A stretch of 64,000 nucleotides of DNA, taken from positions 17,853,624-17,917,623 of the forward strand of contig NC_034013.1 of the NCBI RefSeq assembly GCF_000346465.2. The letters are read 5' to 3'. Below, piece by piece: positions 34,901 through 46,244 of the stretch. How positions within the stretch are numbered: the first letter of the stretch is position 1; each line of letters opens with the position of its first letter. Made by a program: the position numbers and the translations under genes. This DNA is from Prunus persica. Its lineage: Eukaryota; Streptophyta; Magnoliopsida; Rosales; Rosaceae. A model generated the notes under the pieces. It saw only the letters and a program-made list of their open reading frames with translations. It had not been told where the DNA came from and did no database searches.

Positions 34901-37900
34901 ATGAGTTCTCAGGTCCCAAATGAGCGAAGGGATAGGTCCAGGTTTCCTGCTCAGCCTCCTCAGCCCGCTCAGTCTGCTCGTCGAGAGTGGGTCCCAAGAG
35001 GATCCAACCCTACCACTGCTGCCGTGAACCCACCTCCAAGCTTCAATTCAAACATCCCGAATGGGAATGTAGGACAGCCCAATTATAGCTCTGCTCCATC
35101 AGAGAGTCGGCAGCAGCACAGAGGAAATAATGCTTCTAGAGGTCATATGGGTCGGCCAATGAACCATGGAAGGGAGAGGGGAAGGAGCGAGAATCAGGAG
35201 GAGGTTAGATTGAAGGACTCTAATTTACCTCAGCTTGTGCAAGAAATTCAGGATAAATTGACAAAGGGCACTGTTGAATGCATGATATGTTATGATATGG
35301 TGAGGAGGTCTGCACCTGTTTGGTCTTGCTCAAGCTGTTACTCAATTTTCCATCTGAATTGCATCAAGAAATGGGCTCGAGCTCCCACTTCTATCGACAT
35401 GTCTGCAGGGAAGAATCAGGGATTTAATTGGCGGTGTCCTGGATGTCAGTACGTACAGCTTACATCCTCGAAGGAGATTCGTTATGTTTGTTTTTGTGGT
35501 AAGAGGACAGACCCGCCTTCAGATTTGTATTTGACACCACATTCATGTGGTGAGCCTTGCGGGAAGCAACTTGAGAGGGATGTCCCAGGCAGGGGTGTGA
35601 GTGAGGATGATCTTTGCCCTCATGTTTGTGTCTTGCAGTGTCACCCGGGTCCATGCCCTCCTTGTAAAGCATTTGCCCCGCCACGTTTATGCCCTTGTGG
35701 AAAGAAAGTAATTACCACAAGATGCTCAGACCGGACGTCTGTTCTAACTTGTGGCCAGCATTGTAATAAGCTTCTTGATTGTTTGCGTCACCATTGTGAG
35801 AGAACTTGCCATGTGGGTCCTTGTGATCCTTGCCAAGTTCTGGTTGATGCTTCTTGCTTTTGCAAGAAAAAGGTGGAGGTTGTTCTTTGTGGAGACATGA
35901 CTGTGAAGGGGGAGGTGAAAGCAGAAGACGGTGTTTTTTCTTGCAGTTCCACTTGTGGAAAAAAGCTTACCTGTGGTAATCATGCCTGCGGTGAAGTTTG
36001 CCATCCAGGCCCCTGTGGAGAGTGCAATTTAATGCCAACGAAGATTAAGACATGCCACTGTGGGAAAACAAGCTTGCAAGGGGAACGACAGAGTTGTTTG
36101 GATCCAGTTCCAACTTGTTCACAAACATGTGGCAAGTCCCTCCCTTGTGAGATGCACCAGTGTCAAGAGGTATGCCATACTGGGGATTGCCCACCTTGTT
36201 TGGTTAAAGTGAGCCAGAAATGCCGTTGTGGATCAACTTCTCGGACTGTGGAATGCTTTAAGACCACAATGGAGATTGACAAGTTTACTTGTGATAAGCC
36301 TTGTGGGCGGAAGAAGAATTGTGGAAGGCACCGTTGCAGTGAGAGGTGCTGTCCTCTTTCTAATTCGAATAATGTTCTCTCAGGGGATTGGGATCCTCAC
36401 TTTTGCTCTATGCCTTGTGGGAAGAAGTTAAGGTGTGGGCAGCATTCTTGTGAATCACTTTGCCACAGTGGCCACTGCCCTCCCTGCCTTGATACAATCT
36501 TCGCTGACTTAACCTGTGCATGTGGGAGGACTTCAATCCCTCCTCCATTGCCATGTGGTACACCTCCCCCATCATGTCAGCTCCCATGTTCAGTCCCTCA
36601 GCCTTGTGGGCATTCATCTTCTCACAGCTGCCACTTTGGAGAATGTCCACCTTGTTCAGTGCCTGTGGCAAAGGAGTGCATCGGTGGGCATGTCGTCCTC
36701 AGGAACATTCCTTGTGGGTCGAGGGACATCAAATGTAACAAGCTCTGTGGGAAGACAAGGCAGTGTGGTATGCATGCTTGTGGCAGGACTTGTCACCCAC
36801 CGCCTTGTGATACTTCCTCTTCAGTGGAACCAGGTACAAAAACTTCTTGTGGACAGACATGTGGTGCTCCTAGGAGAGATTGCAGGCATACATGTACTGC
36901 ACTATGTCACCCGTATGCTCCTTGTCCTGATAACAGATGTGATTTCCCCGTCACAATCACTTGTTCTTGTGGCCGGATAACAGCAAATGTTCCTTGTGAC
37001 TCTGGTGGCAGCAATGCTAGTTTCAAGGCTGATACTGTGTATGAAGCTTCTATTATCCAAAGGTTGCCAGCACCACTTCAACCAATTGAATCAACGACCA
37101 AGAAGATCCCACTTGGACAGAGGAAATTTATGTGTGATGATGAATGTGCTAAGTTGGAGCGGAAACGGGTTCTTGCAGATGCTTTTGATATAGCTTCTCC
37201 AAACTTGGATGCACTCCATTTTGGTGAGAATTCTGCTGTTTCTGAGTTGCTTTCAGACCTTTTTAGACGTGATGCCAAGTGGGTATTATCTGTGGAGGAG
37301 AGATGCAAGTACTTGGTGCTTGGCAAGAGCAGAGGTCCTACAAGTGGCCTCAGAGTTCATGTTTTCTGTCCAATGCTGAAGGAGAAGAGAGATGTTGTTA
37401 GGATGATTGCTGAAAGATGGAAGCTTGCAGTTCAATCCGCTGGTTGGGAGCCCAAGCGATTTATTGTGGTTCATGTTACGCCTAAATCCAAAACCCCAGC
37501 TCGGGTGATTGGGGTTAAGGGTACGACGACAGTGAATGCACCCCAGCCTCCTGCTTTTGATCATTTAGTAGACATGGATCCCAGGCTTGTAGTTTCTTTC
37601 CCTGATCTGCCGAGAGATGCAGATATTAGTGCACTGGTCTTGAGGTTTGGTGGGGAATGCGAGTTAGTCTGGTTGAATGATAAGAATGCATTAGCTGTAT
37701 TCAATGATCCTGCTCGAGCAGCAACCGCAATGAGGAGGTTGGATAATGGTACACTATATCACGGGGCTATTAACGTTCTCTCAAATGGCAGTGCATCTGT
37801 GGCATCATCGGGTTCTAATGCTTGGGTTGGATTGGGGACAGCTAAGGAAGGAGTGTCTACAGCGCTGAGGGGTAATCCATGGAAGAAGGCTGTCATTAGG

Positions 37901-38218
37901 GAGCCTGGTTGGAGGGAAGATTCATGGGGTGATGAAGAGTGGGCTGGTGGTTCCGCGGATGTGCAGGCATCTGTGTGGAAAAAAGAAGCTCCAATCACTG
38001 CCTCACTAAATCGATGGAGTGTACTAGACAGTGATGTAGCTTTGGGTTCATCTTCTGTATCTCCTAGCATTGAGGACTCTGGAAAACAGTCTTTGGGTGG
38101 TTTAAATCCGGCTTTGGAATCAAATGCAAGTGGTTCGACTTCAGGAGGGCAGCAGCATGGAGGAAATATTGCAGATACATCTGAAGTGGTTGATGACTGG
38201 GAGAAGGCTTATGAATAA
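34901..38218 (+). CDS. NFXL1: NF-X1-type zinc finger protein NFXL1
   Basis: Intronless coding region of 1105 aa; start chosen at 34901 because it is the first ATG (MSSQVPNERRDRSRF), although the frame is open further upstream. A RING/PHD-like finger at about 127-185 (CMICYDMVRRSAPVW ... FHLNCIKKWA ... RCPGCQ) is followed by many NF-X1 cysteine repeats (pattern CG-C-H-C-CH-GPC-PC) to about residue 710. The C-terminal third includes the FRRDAKWVLSVEERCKYLVLG region and ends in acidic DDWEKAYE. Arabidopsis NFXL1 is similar in length and acts in the nucleus in salt, heat and trichothecene/salicylate responses (family knowledge); E3 ligase activity is possible through the RING-like finger. Diverges from glutamine synthetase across 2.4 kb. 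Confidence 0.96.
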   Translation: MSSQVPNERRDRSRFPAQPPQPAQSARREWVPRGSNPTTAAVNPPPSFNSNIPNGNVGQPNYSSAPSESRQQHRGNNASRGHMGRPMNHGRERGRSENQEEVRLKDSNLPQLVQEIQDKLTKGTVECMICYDMVRRSAPVWSCSSCYSIFHLNCIKKWARAPTSIDMSAGKNQGFNWRCPGCQYVQLTSSKEIRYVCFCGKRTDPPSDLYLTPHSCGEPCGKQLERDVPGRGVSEDDLCPHVCVLQCHPGPCPPCKAFAPPRLCPCGKKVITTRCSDRTSVLTCGQHCNKLLDCLRHHCERTCHVGPCDPCQVLVDASCFCKKKVEVVLCGDMTVKGEVKAEDGVFSCSSTCGKKLTCGNHACGEVCHPGPCGECNLMPTKIKTCHCGKTSLQGERQSCLDPVPTCSQTCGKSLPCEMHQCQEVCHTGDCPPCLVKVSQKCRCGSTSRTVECFKTTMEIDKFTCDKPCGRKKNCGRHRCSERCCPLSNSNNVLSGDWDPHFCSMPCGKKLRCGQHSCESLCHSGHCPPCLDTIFADLTCACGRTSIPPPLPCGTPPPSCQLPCSVPQPCGHSSSHSCHFGECPPCSVPVAKECIGGHVVLRNIPCGSRDIKCNKLCGKTRQCGMHACGRTCHPPPCDTSSSVEPGTKTSCGQTCGAPRRDCRHTCTALCHPYAPCPDNRCDFPVTITCSCGRITANVPCDSGGSNASFKADTVYEASIIQRLPAPLQPIESTTKKIPLGQRKFMCDDECAKLERKRVLADAFDIASPNLDALHFGENSAVSELLSDLFRRDAKWVLSVEERCKYLVLGKSRGPTSGLRVHVFCPMLKEKRDVVRMIAERWKLAVQSAGWEPKRFIVVHVTPKSKTPARVIGVKGTTTVNAPQPPAFDHLVDMDPRLVVSFPDLPRDADISALVLRFGGECELVWLNDKNALAVFNDPARAATAMRRLDNGTLYHGAINVLSNGSASVASSGSNAWVGLGTAKEGVSTALRGNPWKKAVIREPGWREDSWGDEEWAGGSADVQASVWKKEAPITASLNRWSVLDSDVALGSSSVSPSIEDSGKQSLGGLNPALESNASGSTSGGQQHGGNIADTSEVVDDWEKAYE

Positions 38219-38734
38219 AAGATAGAATGAAGCAATTGATCAATATTTTGATAACTTTTAGTACCGGCGGAAGGGGGGTTGGTAGTAAATCAAATACCCT
38301 GGCTTTTTTATTTTTTGTATTTGGATGAATCGTTTTTTAGCCGAAACCCAAAGAGATGTTCAGTTGGCTCCACAATTTTATCGTTGTCATGAAAGTATTC
38401 TTTTATCCATCTTATTTGAATGACTTTTTGGTTCAAATAGAATCCTTTTTGGATTTTAGTTGGGCTGCCGTCAAAATTTTATTGCCTTCTATTATCTGCT
38501 TTGATATCTTCCATTGTCATACTTGTGGAGGCAGCTGGGTTGTTGCTAGTGCTGCTGTGTGGGAGAACATGATTCTGTAAATGGTCAATTTTGGTTAGGG
38601 TAGAAGTATATAGATATATAGCTATGGCTGTTTAAAATAGCTATATAGCTATGGTTTTTTAAAAGCTACAGTCAAAATTTCTGGTTTCCCTGTTTTTTTT
38701 AAAGTACTAAAAGTACAAGTTATAGTCTAAACTA

Positions 38735-39223
38735 TTAATTAGGTCCCATTTCATTCATGGGAAATGAGGCTTGGGAATGAGAATTCAATTGCTTTCTCAT
38801 GTTTGGTAAGTCCAGGCATGAGAAATGATTATCTGGCACATGGGAAAGTAAGGGGTAAAGTGAAGTCATTTCCTTAATTTGAGTTTTGTTTTCCCTCATC
38901 ATGAGAAAGTTTAGGAAAATGAGCCAACATTCAATACACAATTTTCATGACTATTTGTCCCTATGAACAATTTATAATTACAACATATCATTAAATACAT
39001 TCTTTTTTTATTTGATTTAACATGGGTATAATTGGAAAATTATATAAACTTTGTTTTCCATTCCTACTCAAAACAAACATGGGAAAGGAAACAAAGTGAA
39101 ATCTCCTGGTTACTTTCCCGATATTATCAAATGTGGGAAATGAATCTTTCATTCCCATTCCTTGGGAAATGACATGGGAAGTGATTTTCCCTCAAATCCA
39201 TTCCGTAAACCAAACGGGGCCTT
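38735..39223. mobile_element. MITE-like element with CCGTTTGGTTTA-type end
   Basis: The right end read inward is AAGGCCCCGTTTGGTTTACGG, a terminus common in plant MITEs. Both halves contain related GGGAAATGA / ATTCATTTCCC segments in inverse orientation. Left end uncertain. Confidence 0.45.
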
Positions 39224-39224
39224 A

Positions 39225-39345
39225 GGGAGTGAGATTTCTCACACATACACAATTATGATGCTGGGGATTCGAACTTTAAGACCTCTGATCTGCATGTCAA
39301 GGTCCTTTTTCACTGGACTAGATCCCGTTGGCTGGTTTCTACTTA
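39225..39345 (-). mobile_element. tRNA-derived SINE fragment
   Basis: Minus strand: A-box-like TAGTCCAGTGAA (39320-39309), B box AGTTCGAATCC (39275-39265), then AGCATCATAATTGTGTATG, closely matching the body of the SINE at 39467. The 3' tail appears lost at the adjacent MITE. Confidence 0.6.
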
Positions 39346-39466
39346 ATATACCTAGTTTTTGTCTTCTTTTAACTTGTCAAAGGAATTTGGATCTTGTTGG
39401 AAACTTGCAATAAGGGTTTAAAATTGAACTGTGAGGTGAGGAAGTGGGTTTGAAGATGGCTGCATG

Positions 39467-39631
39467 AAAAAGGATCCATTAGTATAGTGGTTTGGAGTAT
39501 TTACTCATTCAGTTAAGGTCCTGGGTTCGAGTCCTAGCATCCGTATTGTGTGTGTGAGTTTAATATGCTATCGCCCCTTTCAATAAAAAAGGTCCTTAAA
39601 AAAAAAAAAAAAAAAAAGAAAGAAAGAAAGA
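39467..39631 (+). mobile_element. tRNA-derived SINE with perfect target duplication
   Basis: A box TAGTATAGTGG (39480-39490), B box GGTTCGAGTCC (39524-39534), body with GCATCCGTATTGTGTGTGTG, and a long A tail passing into (GAAA)n. Exact 14-bp direct repeats AAGATGGCTGCATG flank it (39453-39466, 39632-39645). Complete and probably a recent insertion. Confidence 0.92.
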
Positions 39632-40245
39632 AAGATGGCTGCATGGAATTAATTATTTGCTTCCACCGTATATCAATGGCAGAATTCAGTTATTGGGTTG
39701 CTCGCAATTGCATTTCTTAGACATGGTTTATGGATGACACACATCTAATCCAAGTCTTCACTTTTCCTATAAATTATGATTTATGCGAACTCTGATATTC
39801 TGCAGTCTGCCTTTTTTTTTTCTTGGTGACCTGTTTTTGGGTTCCGGAAGAACGAAAGATGATCCCTTTCTTTCGTTTTCTTTCATTCATTATTGATTGG
39901 TTGATTTTAACTAGTTTGATTAATTGCGTTAAAAGATAGCAAGTATTTCTCGTTATGATGAGTTAGAGAAACTGATCAACAAACTAAAGTCAAGTTGGAC
40001 AAAATACCAGTCCGTAAGTTGCAAACATGCAAAATCAATAATCGCTCACACAACATGTGGGCGGTTCCTACCCAAAACACCAACTCCAAACGGAAAGCCA
40101 TGTGGATGTGATTTGCCTTCTATCATTTATCAATTAAATACAAATGCATTTCTTAAAATAATAATAAATTTAATAAACTCCTCATACTCTTTATTTCAAA
40201 ATCATAGGCGTCGCCTTCAGTCCGGCATTCCCTCTCTACTACCGA

Positions 40246-40255
40246 TATAAAAATA
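40246..40255 (+). promoter_or_regulatory. TATA box of the HAK transporter gene
   Basis: GATATAAAAATATCC, 320 bp before the ATG; the leader contains (CT)n near 40376. Confidence 0.5.
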
Positions 40256-40572
40256 TCCCCTCCACAAACCACAAATTTAAAAAAATTAAAAACAGAAAAA
40301 CAGACCGTCTTCTTTATTTATTGGTAAGGTTAGAAGTAGGAGTAATTGTATCACCTCAAACAAAACTATCAACTACTCTCTCTCTCTCTCTCTTCTCTGT
40401 AAGTTGTAATCCTTTACATTGTGAACTCCGTGTACGAGGCATTGTGTAAGTCGCTTGGCATTCCCAGCTCTCTGTCTTTCATTTATATATAAATCAACAC
40501 ACATTTTTTAGAATTCAGTTTAATCTTTTCTTTCCAATCTGTCTACTCCTTTCAGACATACATACATCATAC

Positions 40573-43500
40573 ATGGATCCTCAGCTCGGTTCTGCTAACC
40601 AGTTCAAGGTTACTTTCTTGCTTCCGTTTTTCTTTTCAAGTACAAAACTTTGTTTATAATCTATTTACTTATTTGTTTTTCTTTTAAGAAAGTTGCCTGC
40701 TTTGGTACTAAATGGATGTATGAACTTGCAGAAGCATTGACCCATGATCTCTCTCTTTGGGTTGTTATAGTTAGTTGATTTGTATTGCCCTGATATTTCT
40801 GTAGCTAGTAATTTTTGATCTTTTACCATGAAGAGCAAAAAAGGAAAAAAAGCCAAGATCCAAACTTTCCATGATATGTACTGCTTACAGTATATTTCCT
40901 TTTGCATTTAGTCTTCAAATTGGAGCTCGATATCTGGCATTTCACCTAGGTTGGTGTCGTAAATAAGCTTGTTTTATTTGATCAATTGGGGTTTTACCAA
41001 CTTTTCTGTTTCCAATTCTGGGATTGCAGATCACCAGATCACATGCTCAATATGAAAAAAGAAAAAATGCATGTGCGTACATCATTATATCCATCATGTG
41101 TATGTGCCGGTGTTGAAATGCTCCTAATTACTTACCGGACCAATTTAAATTGCAATTTGAGTTGCTTCTTGATGCTAACTCCAGCTAAAGAAGTACAAGG
41201 TTACCATTCAGTGCCTTAGTGTTGCCCCACAATGAGTCATAAAGCAATAGAGATACAAGCGCAGCATTTATCATGAGCTTCACCTTATTATCATCTAATT
41301 TTTGACTTCATATAATATACAGGAGACATGGAAGCATACGCTTCTTTTGTCATTTCAGAGCCTTGGAGTAATTTATGGTCAACTGAGTACTGCTCCCTTA
41401 TATGTCTTTGGGACAATGAATGCAGAAGATATCAAATCAGAGGAGACTGTTTATGAACTATTCTCCTGTATTTTCTGGACTATTAACATCATTTCTTTAC
41501 TCAAGTATGCCTTTATAGTATTAAGAGCTGATGACAATGGAGAAGGTAATTATCTACTATCCTCCTAATGACAGGAATTTATGTGCTAGGATTGTGCAAT
41601 AATTTTTCACTTTTATCATCTTGTAGGTGGTACTTTTGCTTTGTATTCACTCCTGTGTAGGCATGCTAAAGTGGGTCTGCTTCCAAATGACACAAGTGCT
41701 AATGAGGTTATGCATTATGAGACGGGAAGTCCTTTCAAGATAAAGGTGGAATCAAGGGCTAGAAGAGCCATTGAGAAACATAAAAGTAGCCACTATTTAA
41801 TGTTGTTCCTTGCTCTGTTCGGTTCCTGCATGACGATCGGTGTTGGGGTGCTTACCCCAGCTCTATCTGGTTTGGCATTCCTCGTCAATTTTTCTAAATA
41901 ATATTAGAAATTTCTAAGAAAATTCGATTTCTGCATTAAACTTATGTCAGATATGATTAGATGTTTGAATGATTCGTTTTCTTTGTCTTTGTCTTCCTCA
42001 GTGTATTCAGTTTCATCGGGTGTTCAAAGATCAATGTCAGATATGGCACACTTATGTAAGACCTAGCCGTAACTTCAATTAGAAAAGTATATATTTCTTT
42101 CAATCATCCTTTAATAGCTATATAATCAATCATTACTCTGACACTTAAGTTGTATCTTGTGGTTCTTACCAGTTTCATCTTCACCAAGAAAACAGGAGGC
42201 CATATCAAATGCTTTTGAGAAATGTGAGTACTTTGTCATCAAGTAGGTACTTCCACTGCATCTGTTCCACCCTCTTTGCTTATGTTGTTTCCTGTTCAGT
42301 GACCTGAGGAAGCTTGAACACTTTTTTCATGATAACTCAACATAATTTTTGTAGAGGCACTCTTGCACACATGTCCAGTAAAATGGAAAGCAAAGAAACC
42401 GGAGAAACTAAAAGGAGAAATACACACTGCACCTGGAAAATAAACACAACACATTCTGAGCCTGTCAATCATGATGGCCAAAGTTTATCTGGTTCCCATT
42501 GCATCTACTATATTGGTCATGACTTGGATATCTTAGCTAATCTGTTTATTCACTTGGAATTGTATTTGTTATAGATGTACCAGTTCCAACGGCATCTGCT
42601 ATATTGGTGTGCCTCTTCACACTACAACACTATGGGACTCATAAAATTGGGTTTATTTTTGCTCCAATTATTGTCATTTGGCTGATATTTATCGGTGGAG
42701 GCGGTATATATAACATTTTCCACTGGAACAAACAAATTATCCATGCTGTCTCCCCGATGTACATGTACAGATTTGTTAAGAACATTGAAATCAAAAGTTG
42801 GAGGTCTCTAGGCAGCATCGTTTTGTGTGTAGCAGGTTTTATTAAGATCCCATGAGCTTCATTTTACTATCTTTAATTAATGCTGTAATTTTATTCGGAA
42901 CCAGATGTTTTCATTAGATCCTGAAACACAGTACCTTTTGCAGGATCAGAGGCAATGTTTGCAGATCTAGGTCATTTCAGAAAGAAATCGATCAAGGTTT
43001 TTGATATATCTCAAATTCTTTGAATCTTATATCAAGGTGTGTTCTGAAATTAAAATGAACTTGTGGATGGTGTCCTGCTGCAGATTACATTTGTATGCTT
43101 GATTTATCCAGTCCTTGTTTTATGCTATGCCGGCCAGGCTGCATATATCTCCAAAAACTTGCATGCTGCAGATTTCAATCATCTCAGTGAATCCATCCCC
43201 CGTAAGCACACTTATTTTTCTTTACTAGTTGCTTCATCTGCCAACTTTAGATATCTAACATAAAGAATGTATTGTTTATGGAAAGTCCAGACCGAATTCG
43301 CCACTGGTTCATAGCATTATCCCTTCTTGCTTCAGTTGTGGGAAGCCAAGCAACCATAACAGCCAGTTTTTCCATCATAAATCAGTGCCTAGCACTTGGT
43401 TGTTTCCCCAGAGTAAAAGTTATTCATACATCAGATAAGATACATGGGCAGGTTTACATTCCTGATATCAACTGGCTATTGATGGTTCTAAGCCTCGCTG

Positions 43501-44759
43501 TTACAATTGGTTTCCATGATATTATGAGAATTGGTTCTGCCACAGGTATGCATTCGAAACAATCTCTGTATTCTTTTGTACAAGGGTTCCAGTATAGCAA
43601 CCCCTGACATACTCTCTAGGAACTTCATTATTTACATATAGCTGTTATCTGATAGATATTAATAGCTCAATCTCCCACAGGTTTGGCCGTAATTTCTGGA
43701 ATGCTCGTAACGACTTGTCTCATGTCACTCGTAATTGCCCTGTACTGGGAGAAGAATTTGTTTGAATCTGTCTGTTGTCTGATATTCTTTGGATCCATTG
43801 AGGTAATGTATGTATCAGCTTGTATGTTGAATTTCCATAAGGGAGCTTGGTATTTGGTTGTCCTTTTGGCATTGTCCTTGACAGTCATGCTTTCATGGCA
43901 TTATGGAACCAAGAAGAAGCTCGAATTTGACTTACAAAACAAGGTATCTGCAGAATGGCTTACTGATATTAGCCCAGGCCTAGGGGTTACCAGGGTTCCT
44001 GGCATTGGTTTCATTTATACTGATATAGTGACAGGAATTCCAGCTTTCTTCTCACACTTCATTACCAACCTTCCTGCATTTCACCAAGTTTTGATCTTCG
44101 TGTCGTTCAAGTCCCTACCGATGCCTTACGTCCCTGCAAGTCGGAGGTATCTTATTGGCAGGGTTGGCCCAAAAGATTTGAAGATTTATCGGTGTGTCGT
44201 GAGATATGGATACTGTGATCCTATTAGGGACACTGATAATTTTGAAGAACAGATTATTAGTTCAATCGGAGAGTTCATTACCATGGAAGAAAATGAGTTT
44301 GAATCCCTGAATTCATCAGAAGGAAGAATGGTGGTTGTTGGAAAGCCACCAGCTGATGGAAGCGCTTTGATTCCATTGAATGAAACAAACTCAGATGAGG
44401 AGTCTGTGAGCTTGGTGAGCAATATTGAAACTCAGCTAGCTCCAATGGTGGCCGATGCAGTGGAGAGTGGTTTGGGTTCAGTGATGAGAAAAAAGGTGCG
44501 GTTCATGTTGCCCGCGAAGAGTCCGAAAATGCGAGCATCTGTTAGGGATGAGCTGCAAGAACTAATAGATGCAAGGGAGAGTGGCACAGCGTACTTCCTG
44601 GGGCAGGTGCATTTAGCAGTGCGTGATGGCTCAGACGTGTTGAAGCGCTTGCTGATCATGACTTATGCGTTTTGTGATAAAAATTGCAGAGAGCCTCCAG
44701 TTGCTCTCAACATTCCTCATGCCGCTCTTGTCGAGGTTGGTATGGTCTGTTGCATATAA
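40573..44759 (+). CDS. KT/HAK/KUP potassium transporter, HAK5-like
   Basis: Nine exons: 40573-40608, 41323-41545, 41627-41869, 42002-42055, 42575-42835, 42944-42996, 43084-43201, 43291-43545, 43681-44759; 2322 nt, 773 aa, all in frame. A multi-pass plasma-membrane potassium importer. Family motifs: [87 protein letters not shown]-type [20 protein letters not shown] and a C-terminus ending [20 protein letters not shown]. The N-terminus is short (12 residues before the conserved ETWK). Unusual: the acidic residue after VVYG, normally Asp, is Gln32, and that in IGDGVLTP is Val159; Glu275 in GSEAMFAD is kept. Exon 4 is small, and the loop it encodes is short. Transport competence is therefore uncertain. 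Converges on the RGF peptide gene. Confidence 0.93.
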
Positions 44760-46244
44760 AGCATTAATTGTAAGGCCATGCCAGACGTTGGGGCAGAGGA
44801 GCAATGATTTGTACAAAATCAGGAAAGAATTCATCGGAGATGAGAGGAGATATATAAGAAAACACATGTATTGTTTAAGTTTTTTAATTTCTTGTAGTAG
44901 CTCGGAATCCATATAAAAAGTTGACAAGAAAGATACAATGAAACCTAAAATCTGTCCATATTGGTGCATTATGCATATATATATATATATATATATATCC
45001 ATGCCTGCCTTACTACTTATTAAGCCTAATTGTTCAATACCAAAGTTCCTGCTCTTTCAAACTATATATATAGGCTTTGATTCCAATTTTCAGTTAGGTT
45101 TTTTTTATTATTAATCCAAAAGTACTTCCTAACAGAACTGAAAATTAGACATTCTTGTGGAAAGAAATTAATGGCAAAGTCTAATTGCATAGCTATTAAT
45201 CCTTCAAATGTAACAATAAGATGAAGTATTTTATTTCAAATTCCTTAAATTTACAATAATGAAAAAATAAGGATGGCAGTGAACAACCAAAATCTATGGT
45301 CTCTTAGTTTTGGATTGGAAGAAGCACATTGCCAACTTCTCCCTCCACTGACAAAATATTTCAACAAGTTGAATTGATCTGGAGAGAAAAATGACTAAAA
45401 TTCCTGAATCAGCAATCATAAGCACATGTACTCAAATATATAATAAAGATTTGCCACACAACGGCAGAAACGACAAATCTGTATCAAAAAGCCAAAAGCC
45501 AAAAGCCAAAAGGAAATAAAAAATCCTAAACAAAAAACAAAACAAACCACATCATCAAACTCCTAAAGATTTCACGGGAGTTATTAAACTAAAACAAGAT
45601 CACTGCTCCACATTCTCTCGAGCAACCCGAAGAGAGCCATAGTGCCGCACTGGTTAAACTTGAAATCGACCCAACCTGACATCATCCCCACGTCATAGTT
45701 CCAAACCTATATTGAAGGTTGACAATTGGAGCCAAATCCTTGCATACATAGGCCAAAAGACGACAATTATATCATGGCAACGACAACGTTTGACGACGAC
45801 TGCTTTCACAGCACAAAACAAAGAAACAAAAAACAACGAATCCAGAGAGAAATGGGCGGGAAGGAGAGGAAAGGGATCTTTAAGTTCAAGCAATTGGGTG
45901 AGTAACTAACTCCTTCAATCAAAACACAGAAAAGAACTATCCTTGATCATTGCCTGTCACGTCAGTCAGTGTATAATTAATTGGCTGGCTCACAAATTAG
46001 CAGCAGATAATAATTAAGGAAAATGAGAGATAGATATATATATATATATATTGAAAAGTTTAATTCTGCCATGCAATGGAACGTATATAGTCGTGGCAAA
46101 TAAATACGACTGCATACACCATTATTCCTTCCCGGGTCTTATTGAACCCTGCTATAATACATAGTTTTCTATAAATATTTAAGAAATAAAACTTTTACAT
46201 TTTTAATTCTCACTATAATAAATATTATATAATTAAATATATAT
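44760..46244. other. Intergenic between converging HAK and RGF genes
   Basis: AT-rich, with (TA)n at about 44976-44998 and TA-rich runs near 46030. Open frames here are short and of no recognised family. Nothing else seen. Confidence 0.6.

Larger units (their letters stand above)
38219..40572. other. Intergenic: cluster of MITE and SINE copies, HAK promoter
   Basis: Holds a MITE-like element (38735-39223), two SINEs in opposite orientation, and the HAK gene promoter with TATA at 40246 and a CT-rich leader. No coding frame supported. Confidence 0.6.

Noticed and set aside
36516..36980. 154-codon second frame inside NFXL1
   Set aside because: Same-strand shadow of the cysteine-rich NFXL1 repeats.
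41031..41219. Possible extra HAK exon after an AG at 41030
   Set aside because: Joining exon 1 (12 codons, phase 0) directly to 41323 is in frame and leads straight into the conserved ETWK start; the extra segment adds no family sequence.
42314..42574. 86-codon frame inside HAK intron 4
   Set aside because: It has no similarity to the transporter, and the exons on each side join in frame without it.
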